From: Neodontobutis hainanensis
Taxonomy: Eukaryota; Chordata; Actinopteri; Gobiiformes; Odontobutidae
NCBI GenBank assembly: GCA_024349245.1
Contig: JALDNG010000001.1
Location: forward strand, 260,001-324,000
Length of the DNA stretch: 64,000 nucleotides
Direction: 5' to 3'
Under the pieces are notes generated by a model. It ran no database searches, had not been told where the DNA came from, and saw only the letters and a program-made list of their open reading frames with translations. Position 1 is the stretch's first letter. The number at the start of each line of letters is the position of its first letter. This document shows positions 29,760 through 44,300 of the stretch, one piece after another. The position numbers and the translations under genes were made by a program.

Positions 29760-31164
29760 CCCCACAGGAGATTGGATCCTCGGCCGTGCTGGAACAGAAG
29801 GCAGGCTGCCTCGGTGGCACCTCACTCTTGACACCCGGACATCGGACTGATATTCTACTGCTTTATTTACTGAGAGTTTTCTGATGCTCATCATATCACA
29901 GTGGCCTTTGAGAAGAAAACACTGGAAACTTTAGGTTGCTAATTAATCTACATCTACATCCATATTACATCGGAAAAGGGTAAACAGTGACCTGCTAAAT
30001 AATGACCCCCCCCGTCCTACACATGCACACTCAATTTTGTGCAAGTCAAAAATATTCCATTGCATTAGATTCAAGGGGAAGGTCCATACAAATAATGTTA
30101 GATTAGGATTACATTTATGTATGTGGAAACAGATAAACAGCTAAACTCACTGTAGAACACATTAGGTGATGTATCTAAGATGATTTAATGCAACAATAAT
30201 TTTGTTATAATGCCACATGTGCCATGTCTGTTCATTTGTGCAGGCAGACAGGATACTAAAATTGTCAATGATCAGATTTTTTAAGTACAAAAGCAAATCA
30301 TAAATGATAACATGAACACAAAACACGTTACATTTGAGCTTGTCTTTTGGGGAAAATGAAGCTTGGGTTTGTGACATGTACTGAGGCCGCACTCAAAAGG
30401 GCAACATAATCACCTGTTAACCCTGGTGCTCAGTCCATTTTTACAGTCTGAGACACTAATGCCTCAATAATAAGCGTAATAGATCTTATATCATAAGCTG
30501 CAAATAATGAGCTTAGTAACCTACATGTAAGAGTTGGTAGCAGTCTGAAGTGGTGCCCTGCTGTGACAGCCACACATTGCAAACACATGCTCATTTGAGA
30601 AGCCAGGCTACAGTATTACCAGTCACAGCACATCTGCCAAACACAGCCCTGATAACGTTGGAAACAGGAACCTTTCCCTGTGAAGAAATAAACCAAATTA
30701 GTCCGTCAACTCGGTGTATGTTTGGCTGTGAAAAGGCACCCCTATACTTTGGAGTGGATACAGTATAGCGTGGGCTCTTTTGAAGATGTTTGTGTATGTA
30801 GTGTCAGAGCTGTCAAATGATGTTGTCACATAAACATGTCACACGGCGCGATCCAATATCGAGCCCCCGGTCCGGTGGCTGACAGAAAGACGCCATCCTC
30901 TGTTAAATCCCGCACAGTATGACTCTTGGTAAACAAACAAACACAGACAAAAGACAGGCGCGGTCTTACATGTTGAAATATTCCACTCTTTGAAAGCCCC
31001 AAAAAGATTGTGAGTGGGTGTAGCAAGAGAACTAGCCATCTCTTTTGAATGGCATTAGAATACATGAGGACTCATAGACAGCGAGGTGCTCTCCCCTGGT
31101 TCCAAATGTATGACTATTTTATATGGACAGAAGAGGGGGGCGAGGGGGAGCTGTCTGAGGGGGT

Positions 31165-31470
31165 GATTGACACGGGCCCACATTAGGAGCAGCTTTCGGA
31201 AATGGGCCCGTGGAGACTCAGTGGACTGGGTCTTCGGGAAGGAACGGTGTCTCCGCGCGGAGCCATGCCTTCTTAACCCCGCTCATTGGTATGCCGAAAT
31301 GCGGATAAGCCGACTCCGTAGCCTTCCAGACTGCTCTCCCCCTCAACACACCGCTATACGCCGACATGGTCCCACCGAGGGCCCCGTGACGATCTGCAGC
31401 TCGGAATACAGAATCAAAACGAGCTCCAATTAATAATCACATAGTTAGTTCGTTTTCCGGCTCCCTGTGG
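31165..31470. promoter_or_regulatory. CpG-rich island in the desert
   Basis: The patch has many CpG dinucleotides, two gggccc blocks, a perfect 12-base palindrome ctccgcgcggag at 31251-31262 and an AT-rich caattaataatc end. It might be a conserved enhancer or a promoter of an unannotated non-coding transcript. Confidence 0.35.
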
Positions 31471-32184
31471 CCTGCAAAAGAAGAAGAGCTTCGAGAAGTT
31501 TCCAGAGAGAAACTTCTTTTAAACATGGGGGAAAAAAATTAAAAGCGTCAAATATGTCAAGATACAATACAGTGGCCCAGGAGTCTGTCTCTTCCACATG
31601 TGACAAAACAAGTGAAAATGTTTAAATTCGCTTTCTGATCTCACCGGTGGTCTGTTGGATTTTGAGAAATAACATGTCAGCGCGGAGACATATTCCGCTG
31701 TCAGATAAGAAGAGAGAATATCACTTTACCCTATCGCGACTTTGAACTATGTGACGGTAAGCAGACAGATTGTTTTTGTCACCGAACTAAGTGACCTTGA
31801 ACCCAACTGCTCTCTTTTTCAAAACTCTTCCTGCGTACATCTAAAAATATTCCCATCAGACGCAAACTGATAGGATTTACAAGACCTAATGTCATTGCAA
31901 AGAAATCTCAGCACCAACATACACTACATATCTCTGTCTTTATCATTCGGGGGGAGTTATCATTTAGCAAGCGCGAGGTCCAAGGTGAGACAGGAGTATT
32001 TGAGTATGCCTAATGAAAGGCAATATAAAAGGTGGCTCTTGTGTTGTTTGAAATCAGCCTGTTTTGTTTTTTGGGCTGCGTTACATGTGCTGGCACTAAT
32101 TATACAAGGTAGGTAGTCCTCGCGCATTCACAGAAGAAAACTCGACCATTTTTGACATGTTCATTTAAAGTTACTAATCAGATG

Positions 32185-32255
32185 TAAATATGCAAAGCAG
32201 ATCCCATTGGGAATTCTTTGATATGCAAATCCAAAGTGCAAACAAAGGTGGGGGA
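32185..32255. promoter_or_regulatory. POU octamer and SOX motif cluster
   Basis: A perfect octamer ATGCAAAT at 32223-32230 is followed ten bases later by aacaaagg at 32241-32248, a SOX core; a weaker atatgcaaag lies at 32188. Closely spaced POU and SOX sites are characteristic of neural-progenitor enhancers. Confidence 0.35.
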
Positions 32256-35200
32256 GATGAAGGGGTGTCTTCTTTTTTATTCTCCCCCCCAAAAAAGGAA
32301 AAAAAAAAATCTTGGGAGATGGTACTGTCATGTGAGAAAGCATTAATGGCAGCATGAACAGTGCACTCGAGATCCTGGATTTCACCAAAGCCAAATCTCT
32401 GACGGGGATTCATATATCAAAAGCAGCGTTCCGATATGAATCTAGTCCTATTTGCCTTTGGCCTGCATGCGAACATGTAAACAGATGCGATAATGTCCCC
32501 CCCTCCTCCTATCATAACACCAACTTACGGGCCCGTTATCGGTTTGATGGCATGTAAAGGGAAGGTCACCGTTTCCATAATTCTCTCCAGAACCATAAAT
32601 CACATTATATGATTTCTTCTGCGCAGGGGCTGCTGTGTGCTGCTGTTCACTCTAAATGCACAAAGCCAGCAGGATTATTCACTAGGCTGTAAAGACTTTT
32701 GTTGGCTCCCACTGAGTACCTGCATGTCCACATTCACAATCCCAGTTTTCTTTGCATTAGCTCCATATTAGCCACCCAGCGCTCCCGGACCGCGCCTGAC
32801 AAAAGTCCCCTTTGTGGTCAGCGCCCGGGAAAAGCAATGGAGGGAAACTGACTTTTATTGACACAGGGCTGTCAGAATGGAGACGGCACCACTGTTCATT
32901 TCCAATTTCAGCCAGCAGATTGGAATCCGCCGCTGGGCTCTCCAGTGTCTCAAGCACCATTTTCTGAACCTATGGTGTGGAAAACATGATTTAATTCCTG
33001 TTCAATGCTTTTCATCACACTCTCCATCTCCCCAAATCGTCTTTGTGTGGCATCATATTGAAGAAGTAATTGTGCATCACAGTGGCGACTGGGACAGTGC
33101 AACATGGTCTGGTAAAGCCACGGGTAAAATGACAAAAACACAAGTGCAGTCATTACAACAACTGATTACTTTGTATTCTCTTTATTTGATTTTATTAGGT
33201 GACATACTGAATAACTGTGCTTTACTGTTAAAACCTCAGAAACATTTATGTTGTTAAACTCAAAAGTGTGCCATGTAACATTTTATAGTAAACATTTGAA
33301 CCAAATGGAACTTATTGGTCAACACTGTTTTTAATACTTTTTAATGTCCTCAAAATATCACTCTTTGCACTCTGCACTTTACACTCTACAGCTGCCCTGG
33401 AGGGACAAACTAAGGACTATTGTTGTTTCTTTTATGAAAGTGTAGAGTTTTCTGTTCTATTTGCACTAGGCTGGTTCAACATGTCCCTGCAAGGCTACCA
33501 TATGAGTGGATGAAAGAGCCACGTTTATTTTTTTTACAAGGTCAATCTATCTGTTTAATGTTGCCTATTTAAGGTTCCAAAGAAAGCAGCCCCTGAGCCT
33601 AAGTGCTGCAAAGTGGAGGCATGCAGTTTCTGACAGTGGCAATGTGTGTGTGTTGAAATGGCAGGTGGTGCTTGAATAAAGGATTCTTCTCTAAACACTA
33701 GAGTATTGGGCTCTATTATGTGTCTGGAAATACATTCAAACTTAGCAGCCTTGTAGCTTATGGGACAGGACCATTAGCTTCTAATGTGGAATCTGTAATG
33801 TATCCACATGATGCCTCCAAAAATACACATACACTATTATTTTTCTTTCAGATATATTTGACTTAAGCTGTTAAATGTCTTTCAAGTCGTTCATCGGTGG
33901 ATTTCATATCCAGCTGAACTGTATCTGCAGGTAATGGTCTCTTTAGTTGACATTCATGAAGCAATGCTTGACACTTGAAGCTTAATTTGTGAACACCTAA
34001 ATAAACTACTTATCATTGCGAAGTCTTTATATATTGTTGCAACAAGATACATAAAAATGTCTAGGGGCATAATAAGGTGTTTAAGTCCTGCTTCTTAAAT
34101 CTGAGACTTGATCCAAGCACAGGTGGATTAATGCATCTACACAGTCTGCCAAAGAGCTCCATCTGTGTCCGAAGGATGAGCCTGCACTACAGGAATAGAC
34201 CCCAGCAACTTTGTTTCGACCAAGTAACTAAAAGCTATAGCAAAAACATGTTTACCAAGTCTTCAAACTTTTAAGAGGGGTTGAGAAAGTTGGAAGGTCA
34301 TTTTTAAGGAGCTGGTATTTGCCTTCCGTTTCCTCTTCTTTTTAGTTATTTTTGGTAATGTTCTGTATGACTGGAAGTGACTTGGGGAATGCAGTCACCA
34401 GTGAATACTACTGCGACTAATGAAAAGTGGCTCTAAAGCAATACCTGGCAACATAATCAATATTTTAATTACATCTTTGAGGAAAGCAACACAGCTCCTT
34501 CAGCCACAATGTGTATTTATTTGTACTACATAAGGCCTTGGTTCTTGGACATCGTTGTAATACACTGTCTACTGTAAGCATTCACAGCTTTACAATCAGA
34601 CTTTTGTCATTGTTGTATTGGGCAATTGGAATAAAAAGCCTTGAGCCCAATGTGTTAATGCCCTGCGCCTAAATGGATTCACCTGTTAATTAGCTTAAAA
34701 ATCTTTCTTTGCAGGAATTTGTTAATGCTGCTAGGCTGTCCAATAAATGTTTGACATAAAAATGTTTTCATTGAAAAGGTAAAGGCGAGCCATTTTAATG
34801 CTGGCTTTTAATGGCATTGCAGAGATTTTAACATGTGCTTTTTGTTTTAGAAATATGTAATGATTCCTTTAGGACGTACAGGTGAATTATAGCAGAGAAA
34901 TATCCATCACTCTGTATGTTTTCCTACTTGTTGACAGGCTATTGTGGCGAGGCCGGTGGAGCCAGTATGAAGGGGATTTATTATCCTGTATTGAAGTTCA
35001 GCCCAAAAGAGCTAGCATTTCACAGGAGCTGCATGCTGACCTTTCCGACAGCCAAAAATGTCATTGAAGGTTTAAGGCAAAGAAATCCAGTCGTATTTAA
35101 CCAAGCCTTCAAAATCTTTGACATTTCTTCTGATGTTGCCAAAGGATGGCACCCTCAAGACTCAGAGCTGGCCTTCTTGTCGAGAGCTATGGATTTCTGC

Positions 35201-35469
35201 ACATGCAGCCCTTGCGCCCTGTGCAAACAGTGGCCCTCTGTATGAAACGGGAGGATTTAGAGAGATGGCATCACGGATGATAGGAGATATGATGCAGTGC
35301 CTTTTCCTAAGCCTCTCTTTGTCTTCCTTCTGCCTCACATGAATGGATTACTAATTAGAAAAGACACAGGGTCATGTGGCAGAGTCAAATCAGTGTTTTC
35401 AGATTAGAACAATAGAGCTCGGCTAAAGCTGCTAAAGATGGACTTAACAAAAATCAGGTCCAATCTTCA

Positions 35470-35482
35470 CCACCAGGGGGAG
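35470..35482 (+). promoter_or_regulatory. CTCF-like motif 5
   Basis: The sequence ccaccagggggag is the consensus CTCF core on the plus strand up to the last position. Confidence 0.45.
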
Positions 35483-37294
35483 TATAAGGAGGCTTGTAAA
35501 CAAAAAAGTATTAGGAGAAGTAAGGCCTATCATCACAGTGTGAAATGTGCACCTTCTGTTTCAAGTTAATCTGCATCTCTTTCAAGCACTGCTGTTTTTG
35601 TTACCGTTTTGGCACAGAAAAAGTCAAACAAAGTGATATTACTAGCTGTAGAGGTATGCATCTGTTATCTGAAGATGAAATTGGCAACCTCTAATATTTA
35701 ATTATGTATCTCCATTGAAGTGCCACATAATGTCTGTCCCGTTACTCCAGACTGGACTGAATCAGTGTGGTGTCAGTCTGCATCTCCCACTGCCGCGCGC
35801 TAAAATGGAGAGAGAGGCGCTCGCGCTCAGGCAGAACTAAACTCAGAAGTGCTAAAGCTGCAGGCAGAAACAACGGCTGTGGATGGGCTGTGGTGAGACA
35901 GATGGGGGACTTGTGAAAGGAAACACAAGGGTAGAGGTATGGGGGGGTAGACTCTTTACCAACACCACTGGATACCACCGCGGTGGTCCCCTCACTGATT
36001 CACATTCCCTTAATCCCAGTTGGCAACCTCTTGGACAGGCACACTCACTGCACCCCCAGCCCCACACCCCCAGCCTGCTCACTCCCTCACTCGCTCTTTT
36101 AGAAAAGAGACACAATGGTGTGGATGGCTCCAGCTTTAGATTGCACTCTTTACACTTGTGTTGGTCATCTCAGAAGATTGACATCACCTCCGGCGAAGTG
36201 CTATTCAGAAGCTTCTTGTTGAGGTTATGAATGCGCTTTATAAAACTATGCAAGCCTGTCAATAATATAGCATGTTATGTATCAGAATACATTAAACAGT
36301 CTGCATTTTGTAATTTTGTAGCAGCCTATGTGCGCATGTATGATGGAAGTGTTTATTTTCTGCTTTTTTGGCCACCCACTGTAAGATTTAATGGGCTGCT
36401 GAAACGACCTTAAGGTCAACATAAACTCAAAACCACGCTGTAAACTTACAGCCATTTGTAGGCTACCTTTAGTTTGTAGACAACCACACAGTGCCCACAG
36501 CTCTACAGTTACCTAACCTCACACAGTTATAATGGAAATGTGAATGTATACCTTTCACAGTCACAAAAGACAAATAAGAACACATTTTGAGGAAGTTTTG
36601 ATAAAACATTGCATATACTGCTATTTCTCGTGTAAAAGTTTCAATTGAAAATCCTAAAGAAACATGTATATTATTATCAACAAAATGAAAGATGAAATAG
36701 TCAGCCTATGATTTTAGCTGCTCTTGTCCATCTCATCTTGACTGATATTTAACGACAGCTTTGTCACAGTACATTACACGATGAGCTACCTCAGCTGACC
36801 TAACACAGCCAATCAGAAGAGCCCTGGCTATTATCTTGTGCTAGAGAGTCGTTTTTGTTCCTGCTTTCCGCTACTTTCTGCTGGTGGAGTAACTTTGAAG
36901 ACAGCCTTCACATGAAAACTCATTAGCAGAAATGTTCTAAACAGTGGAAATTCTTTTTTCAAGGCGGAGACAAGTGGCTGCTGGTGGCTATAGTTGGAGG
37001 ACACAAAACCTGCTGGGAAATAATAATCACAGCAAGGCCAAACTTCAGTCTCACTCAAGTGTTAGAAGCTGGTCTTTTCAGAGTGTCCACATAAGTAGAT
37101 GTAAATTAATAAAAGGTATACATATTCATCTATTTCTATTATGGAAGTAGGCACCAAGAGATGAAAACGGAGTCTTGTCGACAGAAATGTAAAGGCGGAA
37201 AGACAAAACATGGGGTGGGTTGGAATAGAGCTTCATGTTTTTATCAAAAGGGATGTGACATTTTCAGAAGCAGCTCCATGTCCGCAGACACACA

Positions 37295-37417
<123 letters not shown>

Positions 37418-38015
37418 GGGTCTTTGGCTCCCTGCCAGGAGTTGTGACACGCAGACGGACTATAGTTTTGTCCATCTGGCTGCGCTTTCACATTTCACTT
37501 TTTCTTAACATTTACATGTGCATCTTTATTCACCATTTGAATCCCAAACTGGGCCATTGTATTCAAAGCCCGGCAGCGCGTGAGCTCATACCTTGAATGT
37601 TGAACAGTAAAAGAGACATATAAGCATTCCATTGGTTACATCATGACTTTATTGTATGTGCAGTCTTGCATTTCTTTGGTGTGCTTTCATTGAAACAATA
37701 GATCAGTCATTTAGAGAAAGGCAAGATTTTTTTTTCTAAATGAATTAATTACAAATGCTTGAAAATGTCAAGTATAGATAAAGCTTAATACCCTGTCTCC
37801 TCCCTTCTGCAACAGAGAAGCTTTTAAATGGCTCTCTGCCAGCCCCTATCTGCCAAACGACACCAAGGTTACTGGGAGAAGCTGAAATATTCATAATATA
37901 TGCAAAACCACCGCTGTCCATGGACACTGTTCATTGGAATTCAAGAGCGAGCTTCAAACCTTTGACAACTGCTTAAGTAATTAGTTGCTGGGAGAGCGAC
38001 ACCCCCCCGAACCAA

Positions 38016-38016
<1 letters not shown>

Positions 38017-38056
<40 letters not shown>
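38017..38056 (+). repeat. (CA)n microsatellite, 40 bp
   Basis: An uninterrupted CA run of 20 units. Confidence 0.97.
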
Positions 38057-38058
<2 letters not shown>

Positions 38059-39439
38059 CACGCAACGCACAGACTGCTCAAACTGGCAAGCAAATATTAG
38101 AGCATTTTATCTTTTTTGGTTTGATAGTATAATTAAACATGTTAAGGAAAGGTTGTAGATTTCCTGTAATTTAAATTCATCTAAAGATGGTGGGATATGG
38201 AATAGGACACTGTTCAGTCTTGGGCAACTGGCTGCAAAGAGGTTTTATTTTACGCTCATTTAAACGGCTTTTTCAAAGCTGTGGGGACAGTTATATCATT
38301 ACTGTTTGGAAAGAAGTGCAGACAATTATGGAGATGTAAAAATAAATATGGTTCAGAGAAAGTCAGCAAAAACACTGAGAAATTACTTCTGTTATCATGT
38401 TTGTGTAATAAAACATCTTTGACTTATATTTATAAATAGAAGAGTCAGCAAATCAGAGACACAGATGACCTCAACAATTAATTAAGTCACATTTGTCTTG
38501 GAATACAAACCTTAAAAGCCTAATTTTATTCTAAATCCAGAAATGTATAGTAAAATATTAAGTAGACCTAGTTTGGCGGATGAACATTTAAATTCTGAAC
38601 TAAATGCACCCTTCGAACTTTTGCTTTTAACAAGGTGTTTCCTTTTGCCGAATCCAGACGTATTTGACTCACAGATCCTGTCCAATGTAATATTAATGGC
38701 CGACAACAAAGAACAACATGTTTTGTGCGGAGACAATAGCTGCCTTCTGTACACACAGCAGCCTCTCTTGTCCTATCTTCTCGCAGTACTCTGCCTCTCC
38801 GCCTGCTCACTGTTAGTCACTGGTCAGTCCGTCAAGGCTGGGCGTCCGGCACACAATGAGAATCACGCCCGGATTTGGAGCAGAGCCAAGGCTCCATTCA
38901 AAGCAACCTCCCCGTGTCTAACGCATTACCACAGCTTATTAATCTGAAGAGACCGTGTGTTTTTGTGTTTACTAAGCACGATTCTATTCTCATTAAAGTG
39001 AAATAATTACACTTCAAAGGAGTGGCCCGGGCAGGACAACTGTTAAAAGACAGGAGCGTTTCTTGTGGCGGAGGGTGGGGACTTGCCTGCTGTAACAATG
39101 CAGAACACCAAATTAACGATTAGAGAAGGTGGCTTTAATGAATCAATCTAAGGGGTTAAATTACGGGAATTCAACATTTATGCTTGGACATATTAATTAG
39201 TATTTCTGAACAAAGTGCATTGATTGCTATGTTTAAATGTGATTCCACATGAACTTAAATAATGACTCTGACCAGCTAACTGTGCCACACAAGCACATCA
39301 AACTGACTTTAGGCCTGGTGTAAACAATTGGACCACCCCTTTTTACGAGCTGGAGTGTCCTTGTCCTTGGTCGGGCGAAGGTCGATGTGCCCCCCCTTCT
39401 TCTCTCCCGCTGTGGCGCTTCCACTGGCCATTCATTTGG

Positions 39440-39760
39440 GCCAGTGATGGCTCTAATAACATCTCCATCACATTAAACTGGACCAGGCTGAGGAGATGTT
39501 AATACTCCCCTGCACTTGCTGCCCGGGGAAATTGGTCATGTATTACAACAAGTGCCTTTTAAGAGCCTACGCGGCCAAGTCTATGGAAACAGGCGGATAT
39601 TCACGGCTGCCTGCCGTGTGAAGCTCTTAACACGCCGGATTTTCCAGTTGTGACAGTTCAAGGGAAGCCGAGCTGTTAACATATTCCGAATGGTCCTGTA
39701 GCAAGGCCGTTCCTCCGATTCCTCTTTGCATCTCCACAGCGCGTCTGACAAGGTTGCCTG
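39440..39760. promoter_or_regulatory. Candidate conserved non-coding element
   Basis: A complex, low-repeat stretch of mixed composition with CpGs and ctctaataacatctcc and acattaaactgg cores. It looks unlike the neutral AT-rich flanks. No specific function can be named. Confidence 0.22.
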
Positions 39761-40880
39761 TGATTTTTTTAAAAGCCAGAGATTAGAGAGAGGAATGCTG
39801 CGAAACATTCACATCAAAAGCAGGGCCTACTAAAAGGATAATGCTGAATTTAAAATACCTGGCTATGGCAATGCAGTAGGGCTGATACAGCTCACCAGTG
39901 GCAAGTTTATGAGGAGGGTACTCCCAAGAAAGAGAAATAGAGAACAACAGAAACATTGCTTGATGTGACATAAGGCAACAACAGTGTCTATGAACTGGAC
40001 AGGTCTAAATTGTTTTTTTAGACCTGTTTGCTCTGACCTGACATACTCTGGAAGGGGAAAAGTTGATGGTATTACATTATTACATTTATTGGCCAAGCCT
40101 TGGACACTGGGCCGGGATAATTAAAGCATGAACAAATAAATAAATTCTTCCCTATTTTACACAATTCACAATCACTAATTTACACAATGTAACAGCCATT
40201 GCTGCTCTTCCATTGCTGATTAAGTACAAGAGCAGCCTTACAGAAGAGTATCTAGCATTTATAGTTAGTCAGTTGTATATAGATGGATAGATGTCAAGTC
40301 TCTCCGCTGGCTGTCACTGCCGGTCACCATGGTGAAGGAGGGATTGATGGCAGCCATTGGCTAGTGAAGATGTATACATCATGTTGGTCCAGGGCTGCTG
40401 CCTCCAGATGGACCCAGGCCATCCATTGTCTGTCAGGGACACAGCTGTCTGAGAAGTGCTGCCCTCCCTCTTCTCCTCCTTTCTCCGAGCTGTAACGCTG
40501 CATCCTTAACCCGTCGTATAGAAAGGTGTCGTCTATAAGGCAGCAAGGGAGGGCTACTGATAGTGTGAGGATGTTTCTAAAGGCTGGTGAAGAAGACGTG
40601 CTTGGTTGACATAGGAGCATCAAGGATTCATCTTTCTTCAGGATTTATAATGTGAGCCTGAATTTACTCTATAGTGTGAGGAAACAAAATGGTTTTACAA
40701 GCGGCTGAAGTGGTGGAAGTTTTCTCTTACAAGAATCTTGAGATACCTTTACCTCACAAGGAAGGAATGACATGAATTAGTTTTGATTCTTTGTTGCACT
40801 TGAATGTGAAAATGTGTGTCTGTTCATAGATCATTGTACCAAAGTATATAACCAGATATGAAATATTTTAGTTACAATGG

Positions 40881-40944
40881 CCTGTCCAGCCCAGGAGTCA
40901 AACTCTTGCTGAGAGGCAACTAACCACTGTGCCACTATGTTGCC
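40881..40944 (-). repeat. Dispersed teleost tRNA-like repeat, second copy
   Basis: On the minus strand it reads ggcaacatagtggcacagtg followed by gttagttgcctctcagcaag and a tgactcctgggctgg block. It matches the same repeat family as 8694-8812, with the box-B-like sequence better preserved. Confidence 0.6.
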
Positions 40945-41333
40945 TATTATGACATAATTATAAAATTATTGTTCGTTATGTATATATCCATGCTTCTTTA
41001 AGCACCTGCAAAGTAAACTGTGCATAGGTATGCTTACAGAAACCAGTGCAGGTGTGATAGCCACACACACTCACACATACATTCCTGCGAGCCATCCAGC
41101 CAGTTCATCCGTTCCCCCGTGGTGTGAGGTGGGACTAGGGAGGCATGGAGTTATTCACTGTCTGCCTACTTGGTTCTAATAGTCTTGCACAGCGTGACTG
41201 ACGCTGCCCCTCTCAGCTGTGATTGAGTGTATTGATCCTGAGCCTCTGCCGCCGGCGCGCTCCCTGGACGCCAGGCGGGAGAAGACCAACAATCAGATCC
41301 TTCACTGGGGGAAAAAGCCCTCCTCATCTGCCT

Positions 41334-41354
41334 TAATCATCCGATCGATGATTA
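41334..41354. promoter_or_regulatory. Inverted TAATCATC/GATGATTA homeodomain-type site
   Basis: Eight-base perfect inverted arms, taatcatc and gatgatta, flank a five-base centre. The arms contain paired TAAT cores. The surrounding 41220-41420 is CpG-richer than the desert average. Confidence 0.35.
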
Positions 41355-44300
41355 GCGCGCCGGCCCACTCATGTCTCTTTCTCCCTGACAAAGACATCTC
41401 CACAGCTCACCATTTGTTTTTTTTCTCTTCTCTTTATGCCGCTCTGCGTGTCTCCTTTCTATGTGTAAGCACTCAATTGACTTTGGCCAATGTGTGTGCG
41501 GCACTTGGAAATATTCTCCAGCAACAAGGCCTTCTGCTGACCATCCATTTTTTGAGTGAAAGTGAAAAAGACAGGGAAGAACTTGATTAGAAGGGGGAAG
41601 GCGGACGAAGATGTACAGTGGAGACAAAGCCAGAGGGATGTAATGGAATCTGACAATAGGAAACTGTTGAATCACCAGCTGCTTTTTGGGCTTTGGGATG
41701 ATTCCAGCAGCGACCCTCCCCTGCTGTCCTCGTAAGCCAATCCCACACCTCTCCCCTCCTTCTTTTCAACGTTGATTGGGCAGCAAATTGCTCCCATCAC
41801 CTGGCATTAGTCCAAGTCTCACCAGTCAAAGCTTTTAATCTGATCATTATCCTGGTGCTAAGCGGCCACGCCACAGCTTCTGTTTGCTGGAGCAAGATAT
41901 AGTGGCTGATTGAGCGAGGCAGATGGCTGTCGAATTGCAGCTTCGTTGCTGTCGAACCATTTAAAAGTGTGGATTATCTGAGCTGCTACCAGATCATGTG
42001 ACCTCTTTCTGTCTAAACTTCATGTACAAGTTGCTTCTATTCCCAAGGATAGCTCTGTACATTTACAACCAACACAATGGAATCAAGTGATAACAATTCG
42101 GCACTTCTTTTCTTTTCTTTCTTTTTGACCACTTAATCTTCCACTCTTCTAGAAATATGTCCTTCGTTTCTTAACACAGACTGTTTCCACAGCTTGGTCA
42201 CTATACAACCTCACTAAACATATTATTTCTGAAAAGTTTATTTTTTGTTGCCATTCAGCTCTCACAAATGAAACCCTATTCTGTGTGAAGTGTGGGCTAG
42301 AAAGCATGTAGCGACTGTTTAAATCTGTCCGATGGTGTAGTAGCTGAGGGTAAGGATAGCGTTTGTCCTAAAAGTCTTGGAGCGAGGCGGCGGTAGGCGT
42401 GCGGAGAAAGGAGTTAGAATTCTGAAGTGGGAACGCTCTTTCTGTGAGCCATCCACTTCATGTCCTCGAGCACTTGTCGGATTTTGAGTTTTGTCACATT
42501 TCAGTAAAACTTTCAAGGCTGGTGCTCCATGCCCGCCGGCGACACAGAGTTCAGCACTGCGGCATCAGCAAAAACAACTCCTTTGGCAGCGCCGTAGAAA
42601 GCTCTATGTTGTGTTTGTGTTTATGTCCAACACCTATGTCAGATATTCTTCTAATGAGCTCTTCCATGGAGTACAACACAGTCCAGCACATGATTACAAC
42701 AGCTCTTCATTGCGCACTAGGAAAATACCCACCAACGTTTTCCAAGTGCTCATTTCCTATTACCTCCTATTAGGAATTCCAGCATCTACAGCCCCTTCAA
42801 AGTGAACCCACTCCTGCTGCCCACCCACTAACCTACACACACTCACACCCGACACCCAAACAGGCCCAAGAGCGCGCGCAAAAACCTGCCAGCCTGGTGG
42901 AACAATGTGTGATGTAAGTTTGGAGAGCGTTAAGAGGCACTCGGCACAGGAGAATCAAGCCTGCGTTGTCTCTCGAGATATAAAGCTTTGGAGGGGGAAA
43001 GACATGGGAAGCGAATGAAATGTTTTTAGAAGCTCCACTTCTTCCTGATAAAGCCAAATCATTCTCCTGAGTGAAAATGGCCCCTTGTGTGAACAGAGGA
43101 TAACTAACATTGCAAATGACTGGTTATTGTTTCGAGTGGACGCCTCTAACTTGCAAATAGCTCCTTGTTTCTACATGGAGTGCTTGTGTTAATAAAAAAG
43201 AACGCTGGCGTGTTTCCCTCAAAGATGAACTTATTTCTAGAGAGGAAATTGATCACACAAATGACTTGATTGAAAGTTTTTGTTTAGTTGAGATTGAAAT
43301 GACAAAATGCGCCACAGACAGAAAAGGATTCCTTTCGTAGGCAACTAATTTGCAGCATCAGTCTTCACTAACGCCCCACCAACAGTCCGTGTCTTTGGCC
43401 TGATGCGATACAACCACCCTGATGTTTTCACTTCCCGATTCTGGACGACGATGATGGAGTCCACTGATTGTGGCCGTTCCCATGACAAACAGGAGGCAGG
43501 GGAACCAATTAGATGGCAACGGCTTTTAACATTCTTCTCAAACCGCAAGGAAAGGCAGGGGTTTTGCGCTGAGGTTCTGCCGGAATGTGCCACTGGCTTA
43601 ATTATAAAGACAGGATGTTTTCCCAAGGCCAACACATGCAGACATATTACTAATTCATTCTCCTAGAATGAATACATTGAGTCGGGCAGGCAGTCTGTTT
43701 TGGGTACAAATACGTCCACATTATTTAGTGCAGCCCTTTTGGAGACTTTTGTATTGTTCCATAGACTTCAGTAAATGTCCCTGTAGCTTTGCATTTAAAA
43801 CCCTTTGTTGGGCAAGGAACTATACGTGTATGATAACTTCAGCAAGCTTTAATGATTGAAAACCCCTATGTCACTCAAAGGAGGGGCAGAATTATGTGAT
43901 TTTATTCAGCCAATCAATGAAGGTCAGGCTATGTAACAACACAGTCACAAATGCCTCTGACCAATCATGAGTGAGCAAGAGCATATCCAACTTCATTTCT
44001 CCATAAGTCTTCCTCCCAAACCACTGTCCTAGCATCAAGGTGTTTTGTGTTGGATTTTTAGAATGTGATTGATTTTTAGCAAGAAAAAGAGAGACCCCAT
44101 ATTTGATCAAACACCGGCTCATGTAACACTAGGTCATATGGTGGCACATCTATCTATAGACATACACCAAATGCCTATAGTAAGCTATGCTAAGTGTATT
44201 TTTACAATAACAAATTACAATTTAAGAAAAGAGTAGACACAAGTGCATTTGATGTTTCCACAGAATTTTATGAGGTTATACAGTGTTCCAGTAAAATATT

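Noticed and set aside
34916..35245. 109-codon plus-strand frame that looks protein-like in places
   Set aside because: No recognised motif, no clear splice signals and ordinary desert composition; length is within chance for this much sequence.
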